A DNA stretch of 64,000 bases from Methanosarcina sp. ERenArc_MAG2. Its GTDB lineage: Archaea; Halobacteriota; Methanosarcinia; Methanosarcinales; Methanosarcinaceae. Position numbers and translations under genes: made by a program. Positions within the stretch are counted from its first letter, which is position 1, and every line of letters begins with the position of its first letter. This document shows positions 27,248-37,319 of this stretch, in pieces. The DNA is taken from the NCBI GenBank assembly GCA_023955635.1, contig JAMXHR010000017.1:372001-436000 (forward strand), in the 5' to 3' direction. Under the pieces are notes generated by a model that ran no database searches, had not been told where the DNA came from, and saw only the letters and a list, made by a program, of their open reading frames with translations.

Positions 27248-28813
27248 ATGAAAACTAAAGAAAAATTGCATTCAGTAGCTTTAGCATCAGTAGCTCTGAT
27301 TTTATGTTTAATTTTCGTTTCATCTACTGTATCGGCGGCTACTGAACAAAGTGCTTCGCCCAAGATCACTATAACTCAAATCACTACCAGCGGATTAGCA
27401 ACTCATCCTGATATTTACAGCGATAAAATAGTTTGGGAAGAAGATTATAAAAATGGATATGCCTCCGATATTTACGTGTACAATCTCTCCACTTCCAAGT
27501 TGGAAGCTAGTTTCGGTGCCAGCGGACCACATCCACTTCCTGTAATCTACGGTAACACGATAGTTTGGGTAGATTTACGCAATGGACACAGAGAAGGTGA
27601 CCGCTATATTGAATCCCGTGATATCTACATGTATGATCTCTCTACTAGAAAGGAAACTCTGATAACTGAACCACCGAAAAACGCTGGTGGCCAGGATATC
27701 TATGGTAACAGAATAGTGTGGGAGGATGGTACACGTACCGTCAATATTTACATGTACGATATTTCCACTCATTACCTTCACAATATAACTCAGCTCGGCA
27801 CTTGGAGATCATCAATTAATCCTGCTATCTATGGTGAGAGGGTAGTATACCAAGATGGACGCAATGGATACCCCCAGATCTATATGTACAATAATTCCAC
27901 TCAAACTGAAACTCAGATCAGCAGTGGAGTGGGACTCTCCCCTGCTATCTACGGCGACAGGATAGTGTGGCAGGATGCCACTTATAATGAGGGTAATATC
28001 CACATGTATGATCTTTCCACGTCTCAGGAAACTCAGATTACCACCAGTGGAGCAGCGTCTAATCCTAAAATCTACGGAGATAGAATAGTGTGGGAGGATT
28101 ATCGCATTAGCAGCCCCAATATCTATATGTATGATATCTCTACTTCCCAGGAAACTCAGGTCACAACCAGTGGATTAGCAACTGATCCTGCTATCTATGA
28201 TAATAGGATAGTATGGGCATATGGACGCTATAGAGAATCAGATATTTACATGGGTACTATCTCAGAAGAGGAACCAAAACCAATACTTCCTGTTGCAAAC
28301 TTCAGCAGCAATGTTTCCGAGGGTTATGCTCCTCTTTCTGTGCAGTTTACAGGTCTATCCCAAAATGTAATAGCATGGAACTGGAATTTTGGAGACGGAG
28401 GCACTTCAACTGATCAGAGTCCAATGCATACTTTCTCGGCAGCAGGGATCTATACTGTTAACCTGACAGTAAGCAATTCAAATGGTACAGATTCAAAGCT
28501 TGCTACAATAAATGTTTCAGAAAAACCAGTACTTCCTGTAGCAAACTTTTCTGCGAAACCTACATCTGGAAAAGCACCATTAACTGTTGCCTTTACTGAA
28601 AAAAGTACAGGCTCTCCAACTTCGTGGAAATGGAGTTTTGGAGATGGAACAACTTCAACAACCAGGAATCCGAAACATAAGTATTCAAAAGCAGGAAACT
28701 ATACAGTTTCACTTAAAACAACCAATGATGCAGGCAGCAATACGAAAAAATTAAAAAATTACATAAAAGTGACAACAAATACAAGACCGGGTATATACTC
28801 TAAAAGCGAATAA
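27248..28813 (+). CDS. Secreted TolB-like seven-bladed propeller protein with two PKD domains
   Basis: The product has 521 residues. The signal peptide (VALASVALILCLIFV, cleavage near VSAA) is followed by seven repeats with IYGDRIVWQD/IYMYDLSTSQET cores, then two PKD domains (WNWNFGDGGTSTDQSPMHTF and WKWSFGDGTTSTTRNPKHKY). The C-terminal tail is NTRPGIYSKSE. The second PKD is nearly identical at DNA level to those ending the proteins at 20883 and 30669, while the first is a distinct subtype, so the 3' module has been copied between genes. No anchor is seen. Presumed extracellular. Confidence 0.87.
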   Translation: MKTKEKLHSVALASVALILCLIFVSSTVSAATEQSASPKITITQITTSGLATHPDIYSDKIVWEEDYKNGYASDIYVYNLSTSKLEASFGASGPHPLPVIYGNTIVWVDLRNGHREGDRYIESRDIYMYDLSTRKETLITEPPKNAGGQDIYGNRIVWEDGTRTVNIYMYDISTHYLHNITQLGTWRSSINPAIYGERVVYQDGRNGYPQIYMYNNSTQTETQISSGVGLSPAIYGDRIVWQDATYNEGNIHMYDLSTSQETQITTSGAASNPKIYGDRIVWEDYRISSPNIYMYDISTSQETQVTTSGLATDPAIYDNRIVWAYGRYRESDIYMGTISEEEPKPILPVANFSSNVSEGYAPLSVQFTGLSQNVIAWNWNFGDGGTSTDQSPMHTFSAAGIYTVNLTVSNSNGTDSKLATINVSEKPVLPVANFSAKPTSGKAPLTVAFTEKSTGSPTSWKWSFGDGTTSTTRNPKHKYSKAGNYTVSLKTTNDAGSNTKKLKNYIKVTTNTRPGIYSKSE

Positions 28814-29346
28814 ACCGTATAGATTAAAAACGATAAAAAGATAAAGGCAAAAGGGCAGTGATGGAGTCATTGATTAAGAGCCTATCCGAAAAATCAGTAA
28901 TGCATGTTGAAAAGTCACAATAGGGCTATAATATCCGAGTATCCGTTCTGGTTTTGTATATTGCTTTTTTGGTGAAAGTTACATCAGGTAACCACTTTTC
29001 GGATAGGCTCTAAATATGACAAACAAGCCCTTTTCCCTCGTTTGACAATATTTGAAAGCCACACTTATGCTCGCGGTTTTCAATAACTGGCCTCCATAAT
29101 TTAATTTCTTACTTCTCTTTAGTTCATTTGAATTTCTCAAGGTCTCTCTTTTACTTTTTTTGTGCCGAAAAACCTCTCTATTTTTAAACATTTGCTTTTA
29201 CTATTCTCCTTCTCGAAGCAAATCCCCTCTCATTTAAAAATTATTATAACGTTAAAACTTATATGAAAAAGTTTATAAATGTAATTAAGTCAGGATTATT
29301 AACATTTTTTCAATGAAAAATAAACTAAGGTAAAGGAGCAGAATAA
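28814..29346. repeat. Spacer with flanking repeat, interrupted by a MITE, then shared leader
   Basis: The flanking repeat seen after the other propeller genes starts near 28840. It is interrupted by the 135-base element at 28877-29011 and resumes (CCCTTTTCCCTCGTTTGAC, GCGGTTTTCAATAACTGGCC) to about 29230. The leader with AGGTAAAGGAGCAGAATAA then precedes ATG 29347. Confidence 0.65.
28877..29011. repeat. MITE-like element with perfect 16-base inverted repeats (family B)
   Basis: AGAGCCTATCCGAAAA (28877-28892) and TTTTCGGATAGGCTCT (28996-29011) are perfect inverted ends of a 135-base non-coding element. Size and end pattern (GAGC..ATCC..AAA) resemble family A at 37122, suggesting a related source transposase, perhaps IS5-like. 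It sits inside a copy of the island's flanking repeat. Confidence 0.85.
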
Positions 29347-30669
29347 ATGAAAATTAACAAAAAGTTATATTCAGTAGCTTTGGTATCAGCAGCTCTGATT
29401 TTATTTTTAATTATTGTTTCGTCTACTGCATCGGCAGTCACTGTAGAAAATGCTTCGCTTACGATCAATGAAACCCGGATAACCACCAGTGGATCAGCAG
29501 CATTTCCTGCTATCTATGGTGACAGGATAGTATGGGAGGACTGGCGTAATGGAAATCGGGATGATGGACCCTACGATATCTACATGTACAATATCTCCAC
29601 TCATAAGGAAACTCAAATTACCACGAGCGGATTAGCGTCCGTTCCTGCTATCTACGGTGACAGGATAGTATGGCTTGATGGGCGCAATGGAAATAGTCAG
29701 AATGATACCAAGGGAGGGCATGATGTCTACATGTACGATCTCTCCACTCACAAGGAAACTCGGATAACAACTAGCACAATCCCTGCTGATGGATTCGGGT
29801 ATGACCTCGGGGTGGGTATCTCCGGCAACAGGATAATGTGGGGTGGAACTTATCATTATTGCATTTATGATATCTCCACTCACAAGAAAACTGATATCAA
29901 CGATGTGCCAATAATCAATCCTGCTTTTTTCGGTAACAAAATAGTGGGGGTATCTGATATTGATGGACGTCCGAGTAATCTCACCATGTACGATCTCTCC
30001 ACTCACAAGAAAACTCAGATTACCACCAGCGATGCAGCATTCAGTCCTGACATTTATAATAATATTGTAGTGTGGGCAGAGCACAAAGGAGATGAAGTTT
30101 ACTACTCCGAGATCTACATGTACGATCTCTTAACGAAAAAAGAAACTCAAATTACCAACAACGGATCAACATTTTATTATAGTCTTGCAATCTCCGAGGA
30201 CAGAATAGTGTGGGAGGATTATAATAATGGAAATATTTACATGTATAATCTCTCAACTCAAGAGGAAACTCACACTAACAATACATCAGTTATGGGAGGA
30301 TTTGATATCTATGGTGATAAGATAGTGTGGACGGATTGGGGAAATGAAAAACCCGATATCTACATGGGTACTCTCATCAGTTCAAATCTGCCGGTTGCTG
30401 CATATTCCGCATCTCCAACCTGTGGAAAAGCACCATTAACTGTTGCATTTACTGACAAAAGTACAGGAAGACCGACTAAATGGAAATGGAGTTTTGGAGA
30501 CGGAACAACTTCAACAACCCAGAATCCGAAACATAAGTATTCAAAAGCAGGAACCTATACAGTATCGCTTAAGGCAACCAATGCTGCAGGCAGCAATACG
30601 AAAACATTAAGAAATTACATAAAAGTGATAACAAATACAAAACCGGGTATATACTCTGAAAAAGAATAA
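29347..30669 (+). CDS. Secreted TolB-like propeller protein with one PKD domain
   Basis: The product has 440 residues. The signal peptide (VALVSAALILFLIIV, cleavage near TASAV) precedes seven blades, most with IYGDRIVWED/YDLSTHKETQITT cores; blades three and four are more diverged (GNRIMWGG, GNKIVGVS). One PKD domain (WKWSFGDGTTSTTQNPKHKY) ends with the shared tail NTKPGIYSEKE. Leader, signal peptide and PKD closely match the neighbours; the propeller is the variable part. Presumed extracellular; no anchor seen. Confidence 0.87.
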   Translation: MKINKKLYSVALVSAALILFLIIVSSTASAVTVENASLTINETRITTSGSAAFPAIYGDRIVWEDWRNGNRDDGPYDIYMYNISTHKETQITTSGLASVPAIYGDRIVWLDGRNGNSQNDTKGGHDVYMYDLSTHKETRITTSTIPADGFGYDLGVGISGNRIMWGGTYHYCIYDISTHKKTDINDVPIINPAFFGNKIVGVSDIDGRPSNLTMYDLSTHKKTQITTSDAAFSPDIYNNIVVWAEHKGDEVYYSEIYMYDLLTKKETQITNNGSTFYYSLAISEDRIVWEDYNNGNIYMYNLSTQEETHTNNTSVMGGFDIYGDKIVWTDWGNEKPDIYMGTLISSNLPVAAYSASPTCGKAPLTVAFTDKSTGRPTKWKWSFGDGTTSTTQNPKHKYSKAGTYTVSLKATNAAGSNTKTLRNYIKVITNTKPGIYSEKE

Positions 30670-30726
30670 AACCTTTAATGAAAAATGACAAAAAGAATAA
30701 AACCTTTAATGAAAAATGACAAAAAG
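30665..30726 (+). repeat. Perfect tandem 31-base duplication at the 3' end of the gene
   Basis: Two perfect adjacent 31-base copies (30665-30695 and 30696-30726, each beginning AATAAAACCTTTAATG). The first includes the TAA stop codon. It is a simple replication-slippage duplication in the 3' untranslated region. Confidence 0.9.
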
Positions 30727-30739
30727 ATCAAGGTTAAAA

Positions 30740-31109
30740 GGTGTGTAGATCATTGATCAAATCTGACACAAACACCCTTTAGCCTTGTTTGACCAGAGTT
30801 GAAAGCCAACCTTTTGTTTGTGGTTTTCAATAACTGGTTTTCACGATCTAATTTCTTAACTCTTTTTAGCCCGTTTTATATTCTTAATGTCCTCATTTTA
30901 TGTTTTTGTAGGCAGTGTTGCAATTTTTATATAATTTTAAAGTCCAATTTCTGAATATTGTATTACGTCTGGTTTAGTGAATTTTTGAGTTGCAATTTTA
31001 CTGAACTTTTGCTACGCTGCTTTTATCCATATACTTATATGCTTATTCTGATTTTTTTGCAACGGAACCTTGATAGATATATTGATGCCTTAGAGGACGT
31101 TGAACCTGC
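30740..31109. repeat. Flanking repeat copy and spacer
   Basis: About 30745-30920 is another copy of the repeat found downstream of the propeller genes (CCTTGTTTGACCAGAGTTGAAAGCC). The remainder up to the minus-strand DUF1648 gene has no supported gene. The word TTTTTTTGCAACGGAACC near 31050 recurs near 32285. Confidence 0.55.
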
Positions 31110-31595
31110 TCATAATCCCCGTTTATGCTTTTTACCCTCTCCTAATCGAATAGTCCGTACAATGAAGAATATTAATGTGCCAAATATGATTGTAATAAAA
31201 ACGGGTAAAAAGGTAACGGATAAAGGCTGTGCAGTTGCTGTATGATAATTTATGTAAAAGAACAACGTTAACATCTCAACTTTCACGAAGATAAGCAAAT
31301 CCTTTGTACTGAGGTACACTACTTCTTTGTTTTCATCGGTTATTTGAACAGGAACATTCCAAATCTGTGGAAAAAAAGACACTGCAGTTATGAATACATA
31401 GAGCAAAATACTTATGGCTGGTAAAAAGAGGATCTCATATTTACTTCCCCATCTATCGATTTCACCCATTGCATTGTAATGCATAGGAACCTGTTGAGGA
31501 ATTTGATTCCACTGGATGTAAACAAAGAAAATCATACCGACTAAAAGTAGAAGCCCTATTGTTTCCAAAGCAATTTGGAACTTAGTATACTTCAA
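31110..31595 (-). CDS. DUF1648 domain membrane protein
   Basis: The product has 161 residues and four hydrophobic segments: IGLLLLVGMIFFVYI near the start, AISILLYVFITAVSFF, an amphipathic LLIFVKVEMLTLFFYI, and VTFLPVFITIIFGTLIFFIV. Between the first two lies the DUF1648 signature PQQVPMHYNAMGEIDRWGSK. The domain is found in SdpI-type immunity proteins and other small membrane proteins; no function can be assigned here. The C-terminus is basic (GEGKKHKRGL). It is the only non-repetitive conserved gene inside the island and stands alone on the minus strand. Confidence 0.8.
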   Translation of the reverse strand: MKYTKFQIALETIGLLLLVGMIFFVYIQWNQIPQQVPMHYNAMGEIDRWGSKYEILFLPAISILLYVFITAVSFFPQIWNVPVQITDENKEVVYLSTKDLLIFVKVEMLTLFFYINYHTATAQPLSVTFLPVFITIIFGTLIFFIVRTIRLGEGKKHKRGL

Positions 31596-32518
31596 CTTCG
31601 TAGTGAGATCCTCCTTAACAAGTAAAATACAAATTTCTGTTTATCTTTGCATTATCTGTTACATGTAGTATATTTTCAAATATATCAAATGTCTCATTTT
31701 TCGACTCTGGTCCAAAATCTAGTGATTTTTGCATTTCTTGATTGAAAATCTGAATTCGTAAGAAGAATTCATTCTCCAATCAAAATTAACATTCGATATC
31801 TAAAGGCTTCAACCTAGAAGTAAAATCACAAGGATTGTAACCAATTACAAAATCTAGTGATTTTTAATTTTACGTTCATCACTGGATTTTGGTACTGAGT
31901 CCATTTTTCAAATTATAGATAGAAATCATATTGAAGATGGGGTCTGGCAACAATTCATTCTTTTTGGCACTGCTTACAGTTAAGCTACTGATGCATAGGT
32001 TTTGTGTCAAAACCTGTGTATATGGTCAAATATTTCCGGCAATTTGCCGCTGGAATTGACACAGAATGAGCTAAAATACATATGTTTTACGAAAATCACC
32101 GTATCAAGTAGTTAATATATAGTAGTTTTAGTTGAACAACTGGGTTTTATCGGGAGATTATCTGAGGTCTGAACCAAAGGAAATCTTAAAGGAGACATGC
32201 CTGCAGTCTGGCCGGTAACTGGTCTGTTCTCATGTACCATATTCTCCTAAATTCCTACTTCTTTCATAGTATCTATCTTATCTTTTTTTGCAACGGAACC
32301 CTACAGTTAGTATTCTCATTGCCCCTCTGTTATACTTTCCTGTGAAAAACCCTCATATTTCTGCCTGGCTCGTTTCGATTCAACCTGTATTATTGAGAAA
32401 TATTCAATTCAAAGATTTAGTAAGAGTTAGCTAAAAGGAAAAGTTTAAAAATTATTAAAAGGTAAACAGTATTAATATTATTTTGATGACAAATGTACTA
32501 GAATAGAGGGAAAAAGAT
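31596..32518. other. Long spacer before the large PKD gene
   Basis: No gene supported. It contains the inverted-repeat element at 31703-31901 and a perfect hairpin AGGTTTTG-TGT-CAAAACCT at about 32000-32020. A related word near 36850 suggests another dispersed repeat. The A/T-rich stretch from 32380 to 32518 is presumably the promoter and leader, ending with AGAGGG eight bases before ATG 32519. Confidence 0.5.
31703..31901. repeat. MITE-like element with nested inverted repeat (family D)
   Basis: The ends are GACTC-N4-CCAAAATCTAGTGAT (31703-31726) and ATCACTGGATTTTGG-N4-GAGTC (31878-31901), inverted with one mismatch in the core. A second copy of CAAAATCTAGTGATTTTT lies at 31848-31865 and can pair with the right end, forming a nested hairpin. 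About 199 bases, non-coding. Confidence 0.7.
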
Positions 32519-35500
32519 ATGAGATATAGAAAAAAATTTTTTTAATAATTTTAATTTTTATTTCTATAATGTCCATTTCAGCTACGGCATCGGCAAAGGA
32601 AATTACGGTAGATGATGGTTCTGGAGCTGATTTCCGATCAATTCAGGAAGCTATAAATCATTCTGTACCAGGGGACACAATAATCGTGAGGCCTGGGACT
32701 TATACTGAAAACGTTCTTGTCAATGTAACAGACCTGACTATCAGGTCAGAATCAAACAATGGCACTGCGCAGGTAAAACCCCTGGAGGAAAGTGTAAGTA
32801 CCTTTCTGATAGAAGCTGATAATATAACGATCAGTGGTTTTAATATAACAGGGCCCAGTCAGGATTATGAAAAAAGTGCAATCTTCGTTTATGGCGATAT
32901 GAATAATCTGACAGGCAATACCATTGAAAATGGTTGTATTCTTCTGGGACCCGAGAGAAGAGGCAATTTAATAACCGAAAATAAAATTAACGGCGGAGAT
33001 CAAATTTCGAACAGTGAAAGTGAAGGCATACATATTTCCTGTTGTGGATTTGATACTAATGTAGTATCAAATAATACGATCTCAAATTGTTCCATTGGCA
33101 TATACGAATATGATCAGGCAGCAGAGATTCGTAATAACAGGATTACTGACTGTGATTATGGGATTAAGCTTACCACTTCAAGTTCAGGAATTGACAATAA
33201 TACAATATTAAACTGTAATGTCGGGATTGAATTAGGAGAAGCTTGTCCTGTCTACATAATCAACAATACAATACTTTCCTGTTCAGATTGCGGGATTCTT
33301 GATACCGAAAGGGATGGCAGTAAACGAATCTACAATAATTATTTTAACAACACTCTGAATGTAAGGTTTGAGACTGGCGAAGGGGAAAATACCTGGAACA
33401 ATTCACTTACTGAAGGTACTAACATTGTAGGAGGTCCTTACATCGGAGGAAACTTCTGGGCAAAGCCAGATGGAACCGGATTTTCTCAGATCTGCGTGGA
33501 TATGGATGGGAATGGAATCGGAGACCTGCCTTATAATATCTATGAGGATGAATTTGACTATTTACCTCTTGTATCTATATCCAATCCGCAAAATTCAGTA
33601 ACCCCAACTGCTAACTTTACAGCCAGTGTCACTAATGGTTATGCACCTCTCTCAATCCAGTTTAACGACAGTTCAGAAAACACAACAGAATGGAACTGGG
33701 ACTTTGGAGATGGATTTACTTCAACCGAGCAGAATCCAATGCATACTTATCATGTGGCGGGGAATTACACCGTAAATCTGACAGTAACCAATGAAAATGG
33801 GATCGATTCAAAGTCAACCACAATCGATGTTTCTGAAAAACCTGTATCTGTTATCCACTGGGAATTTTCTCCTCAAGAACCTGTTTCCGGGGATACTCTT
33901 AATATAAACGGGAATGCGTCTCCGAGAGAGAAAGTCGATGTATTCGTGACATTTGAGAAACTCGTTCCTGTCTCCGAGGGCAAGTTTGAATACACTCTTG
34001 AAAACGTAACGATTCCTGAGGGTCTGGATAATCTCTTTACAGTTGAGACCAGGGGAATTAACAACCTCCATGTGAGGGTAAAAATGGTTCTCTGGGTAAC
34101 AAAGAGCTCAGGAGCTTCAGGGGGTACTGCAACCGTATCTCAGTCAAATGTCCCTCCCGGAACTTATACAATAAAGATCGATGGAGATGCTGGAGAAGGT
34201 GTCTCAGAGGTTAATCTGAAAATTACAGCTTTTAAGGGTATAAAAGCTGATTCAAATGGAAACTTCAGTTACTCCTATAACACAACAGCAGTTCCTCCTG
34301 GGAATTTCGAGGTGAAAGTAGGAGGCATTACGAAAGAAATAACCCTTGGACCTAAGGAAATCGAGGAGCCTCCATTAGTACTTCCGATATCGAATTTCAG
34401 CAGTAATGTTACTGAAGGTTATGCTCCCCTTAATGTACAGTTTACAGATCTATCCGAAAATACGACTGGATGGCATTGGGACTTTGGAGATGGGGCTAAT
34501 TCATCAGATCAGAATCCATTGCACCTATATTCCAACGCAGGAATCTATACAATCAACCTGACTGCAGCTAATGAGAATGGTACAGCTTCAAAGTCAGCTA
34601 CAATAACTGTTTCTGAGAAATCTGCACCAGTACTTCCTGTAGCAAACTTCACTGCAAACAAGACCGAAGGAATAATTCCTCATACTGTGAAGTTCACTGA
34701 CACATCCACTAACAGTCCGACAGGATGGGAATGGAACTTTGGGGATGGAAATACTTCAACTGAGCAGAGTCCTGAACATACATTCCGCGGTGTAGGCATT
34801 TACAATGTTACACTGGTTGCAACAAACGATAATGGTTCAAGCAGTGTAAAATCAATGAATATTACAGTAAACCGTGTACCGAAATCACCAGTTGCAAACT
34901 TCACTGCAAATCTTACTGTGAAGTTCACTGACACATCCACTAACAGCCCAACAAGATGGGAATGGAATTTCGGAGATGGAACTGCAACATCAACCGAGCA
35001 GAATCCTGTACACGTATACAGTGGCGAGGGGACATACCATGTTACACTGATTGCAACAAATGCTGGGGGTTCCAGCTATGTAAGATCAATGGATATCACT
35101 GTAAACCGTGTACTGACACCACCAGCTGCGGACTTTACTGCAGATAAGACCGAAGGAACAACTCCTCTTACTGTGAAGTTCACTGACACATCCACCAACA
35201 GTCCGACAGGATGGGAATGGAACTTCGGAGATGGAACTCAAACATCAACCGAGCAGGATCCTGAACACGTATTCAGTGGTGAGGGAACATACAATGTTAC
35301 ACTGGTTGCAACAAACGCTGATGGCTCCAGCAATGAAAAATCAATGGTTATCACCGTAAACCGTGTACTGACACCCCCAGTTGCAAACTTCGTTGCAGAT
35401 AAGACCGAAGGAACAACTCCTCTTACTGTAAAGTTCACTGACACATCCACCAACAGTCCAACAGAATGGGTATGGAACTTTGGAGATGGAAGTACTTCTA

Positions 35501-36703
35501 CCGAGCAGAATCCTGAACATATATTCAGTGGCAAAGGAACATACAATGTTACACTGGTTGCAACAAACGCTGATGGTCCCAGCGATGGAAAATCAATGGT
35601 TATCACCGTAAACCGTGCACTGACACCGCCAGTTGCAAACTTTGTTGCAGATAAGACCGAAGGAACAACTCCTCTTACTGTAAAGTTCACTGACACCTCC
35701 ACCAACAGTCCGACAGAATGGGAATGGAACTTTGGAGATGGAACTCAAACATCAACCGAGCAGAATCCTGAACACGTATTCAGTAGTGAAGGAACATACA
35801 ATGTTACACTGGTTGCAACAAACAGTGATGGCTCCAGCAGTGAAAAATCAATGGTTATCACCGTAAACCGCGTACTGACACCACCAGTTGCAAATTTCAC
35901 TGCACGCCAGACCGCGCCATTCAAGGTTCAGTTTAACGATCTGTCCCTTAATGAGACATTGGGAAGGACTTGGACATTTGGTGACGGTTCTACATCTACC
36001 GACGCAAATCCAATACACGCCTATTCTACTGCAGGGACTTACACCGTTAACCTGACTGCAAGCAACGCAGATGGTACCGATACCGCACGCAAGACAATAG
36101 CTGTCACCGGGACACCTGCTGTGCCGAAAGCAAGCTTTACAGCAGTACCTGTGTTTGGGCGTGCTCCTCTCACAGTTAAATTCACAGATAACTCAGTAAA
36201 TGCAACCTCAATAAAGTGGGACTTTGGAGACAATAGTGCAACAACCACCGAGTCAAAACCGAGTCATATTTATAAAAATACAGGGCTTTACACTGTGAAA
36301 TTAATTGCAATCAATGGCAGCAACTCAAATGTTGCAACCAAGACAATATATGTCGCAAAGTAATACCGTCGCCCACGAAATTGAAGCTCAATAACAGCAA
36401 TGTACTGCCTGCGATAAAACCAATGAAAACTCCGGTTGCCTGCTTCAGTGCTAAGCCGACAACCGGAAAAGCAGGAATAGCAGTCCAGTTCACCGATAAG
36501 AGCACAAACAGCTCGACTTCCTGGCACTGGGATTTCGGCGATGGAACTACTTCAACCGCTAGAATCTTTCACACAAGTACAATAAAGTTGGAAAACACAC
36601 AGTGTCTCGGACTGTGAAGGATGATGGGGGCAGTAACACCAAGAAGATACAAAACTTTATCTGTGTTTTGAAAAGTGGATATTATCAAGTGGTAGTGTAC
36701 TAA
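32519..36703 (+). CDS. Large secreted beta-helix / multi-PKD surface protein (three apparent frameshifts)
   Basis: Repaired length is about 1,396 residues. ATG 32519 has AGAGGG upstream. The signal peptide MRYRKKFF continues LIILIFISIMSISATASA once one T is added in T7 (32537-32543). Residues ~20-340 form a parallel beta-helix of NosD/pectate-lyase type (SIQEAINHSVPGDTIIVRPG, repeated NNTI/GI motifs), closing with GGNFWAKPDGTG and a calcium-like DMDGNGIGD. Ten PKD domains follow, split after the first by a ~170-residue non-PKD segment. PKD domains five to seven are near-identical and domain four lacks about nine residues. A TAA at 36361 disappears with one A added at 36357-36359, and one more at 36563-36564 completes the tenth PKD and a VLKSGYYQVVVY end. 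Confidence 0.8.
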
Positions 36704-37319
36704 AAGTTTTGTAATTCTAAATTGTTCTGTATCCTTGGTATTCGTCACAAAATAGTCATTGAGAAAGCTTTAGCTTTTACGGCAGTAAGCTTATTAAATA
36801 TAGGCTTTGAGAAAAACGTTACTTTTTCAATGGTGTTTTTATGGATAGGTTTAGCACAAAACCTGTGTATTAATGAAAATTCTATTTTACAGAACTTTTA
36901 GTACGTTACCTTTTTGTGCTGAAATTCCTTGATATTTCTACGCTTATTCGCTTCAATTAGATCCTTCTTTTTAAACAAATTCTCTTAATTATAAAATTAT
37001 TATTAAATATTCAAAAGAGAAAGTTTAAAAATTGACATGGAGTTCACAATACTAATATTTTTTAAATAAAATTAAAAAGACTTTTATTATTCTCTTACTT
37101 TTGATTGATGTAACAGTCAGAGAGCTGATCCCAAAACTTCAAAGCATGTTACTAAATCTCAAATTTGGAAATAATCAATCGAGCTTCTGATTAGAAAAAT
37201 GGTTCTGAAACTCTTATTGATGTGGAAATAAAACTGGTTTTGGGATGAGCTCAGAGTACAAATAAAAACAGATGAGTTCTATTGAAAATAATTGATAATT
37301 TAAACACGGGAGACTTAAA
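36704..37319. other. Spacer with dispersed repeats and leader of the next gene
   Basis: No gene supported. AGGTTT...AAACCT near 36850 echoes the hairpin near 32010, and 36895-37000 holds part of the island's flanking repeat (TTTTTGTGCTGAAATTCCTTGATATTTCTACGC-like text). A MITE lies at 37122-37252. Confidence 0.5.
37122..37252. repeat. MITE-like element (family A), better preserved copy
   Basis: A 131-base element with inverted ends GAGCTGATCCCAAAAC (37122-37137) and GTTTTGGGATGAGCTC (37237-37252), one mismatch. No coding capacity. It ends about 68 bases before the next gene's start, so it may contribute to that leader. A degenerate relative is at 22019-22141. Confidence 0.85.

Noticed and set aside
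30958..31245. 95-codon plus-strand frame
   Set aside because: Its second half is antisense to the better supported DUF1648 gene, and no ribosome site is present.
35238..35705. 155-codon frame antisense to the PKD repeats
   Set aside because: Repeats of the sense strand create repeated antisense frames; no start context and no independent motif.
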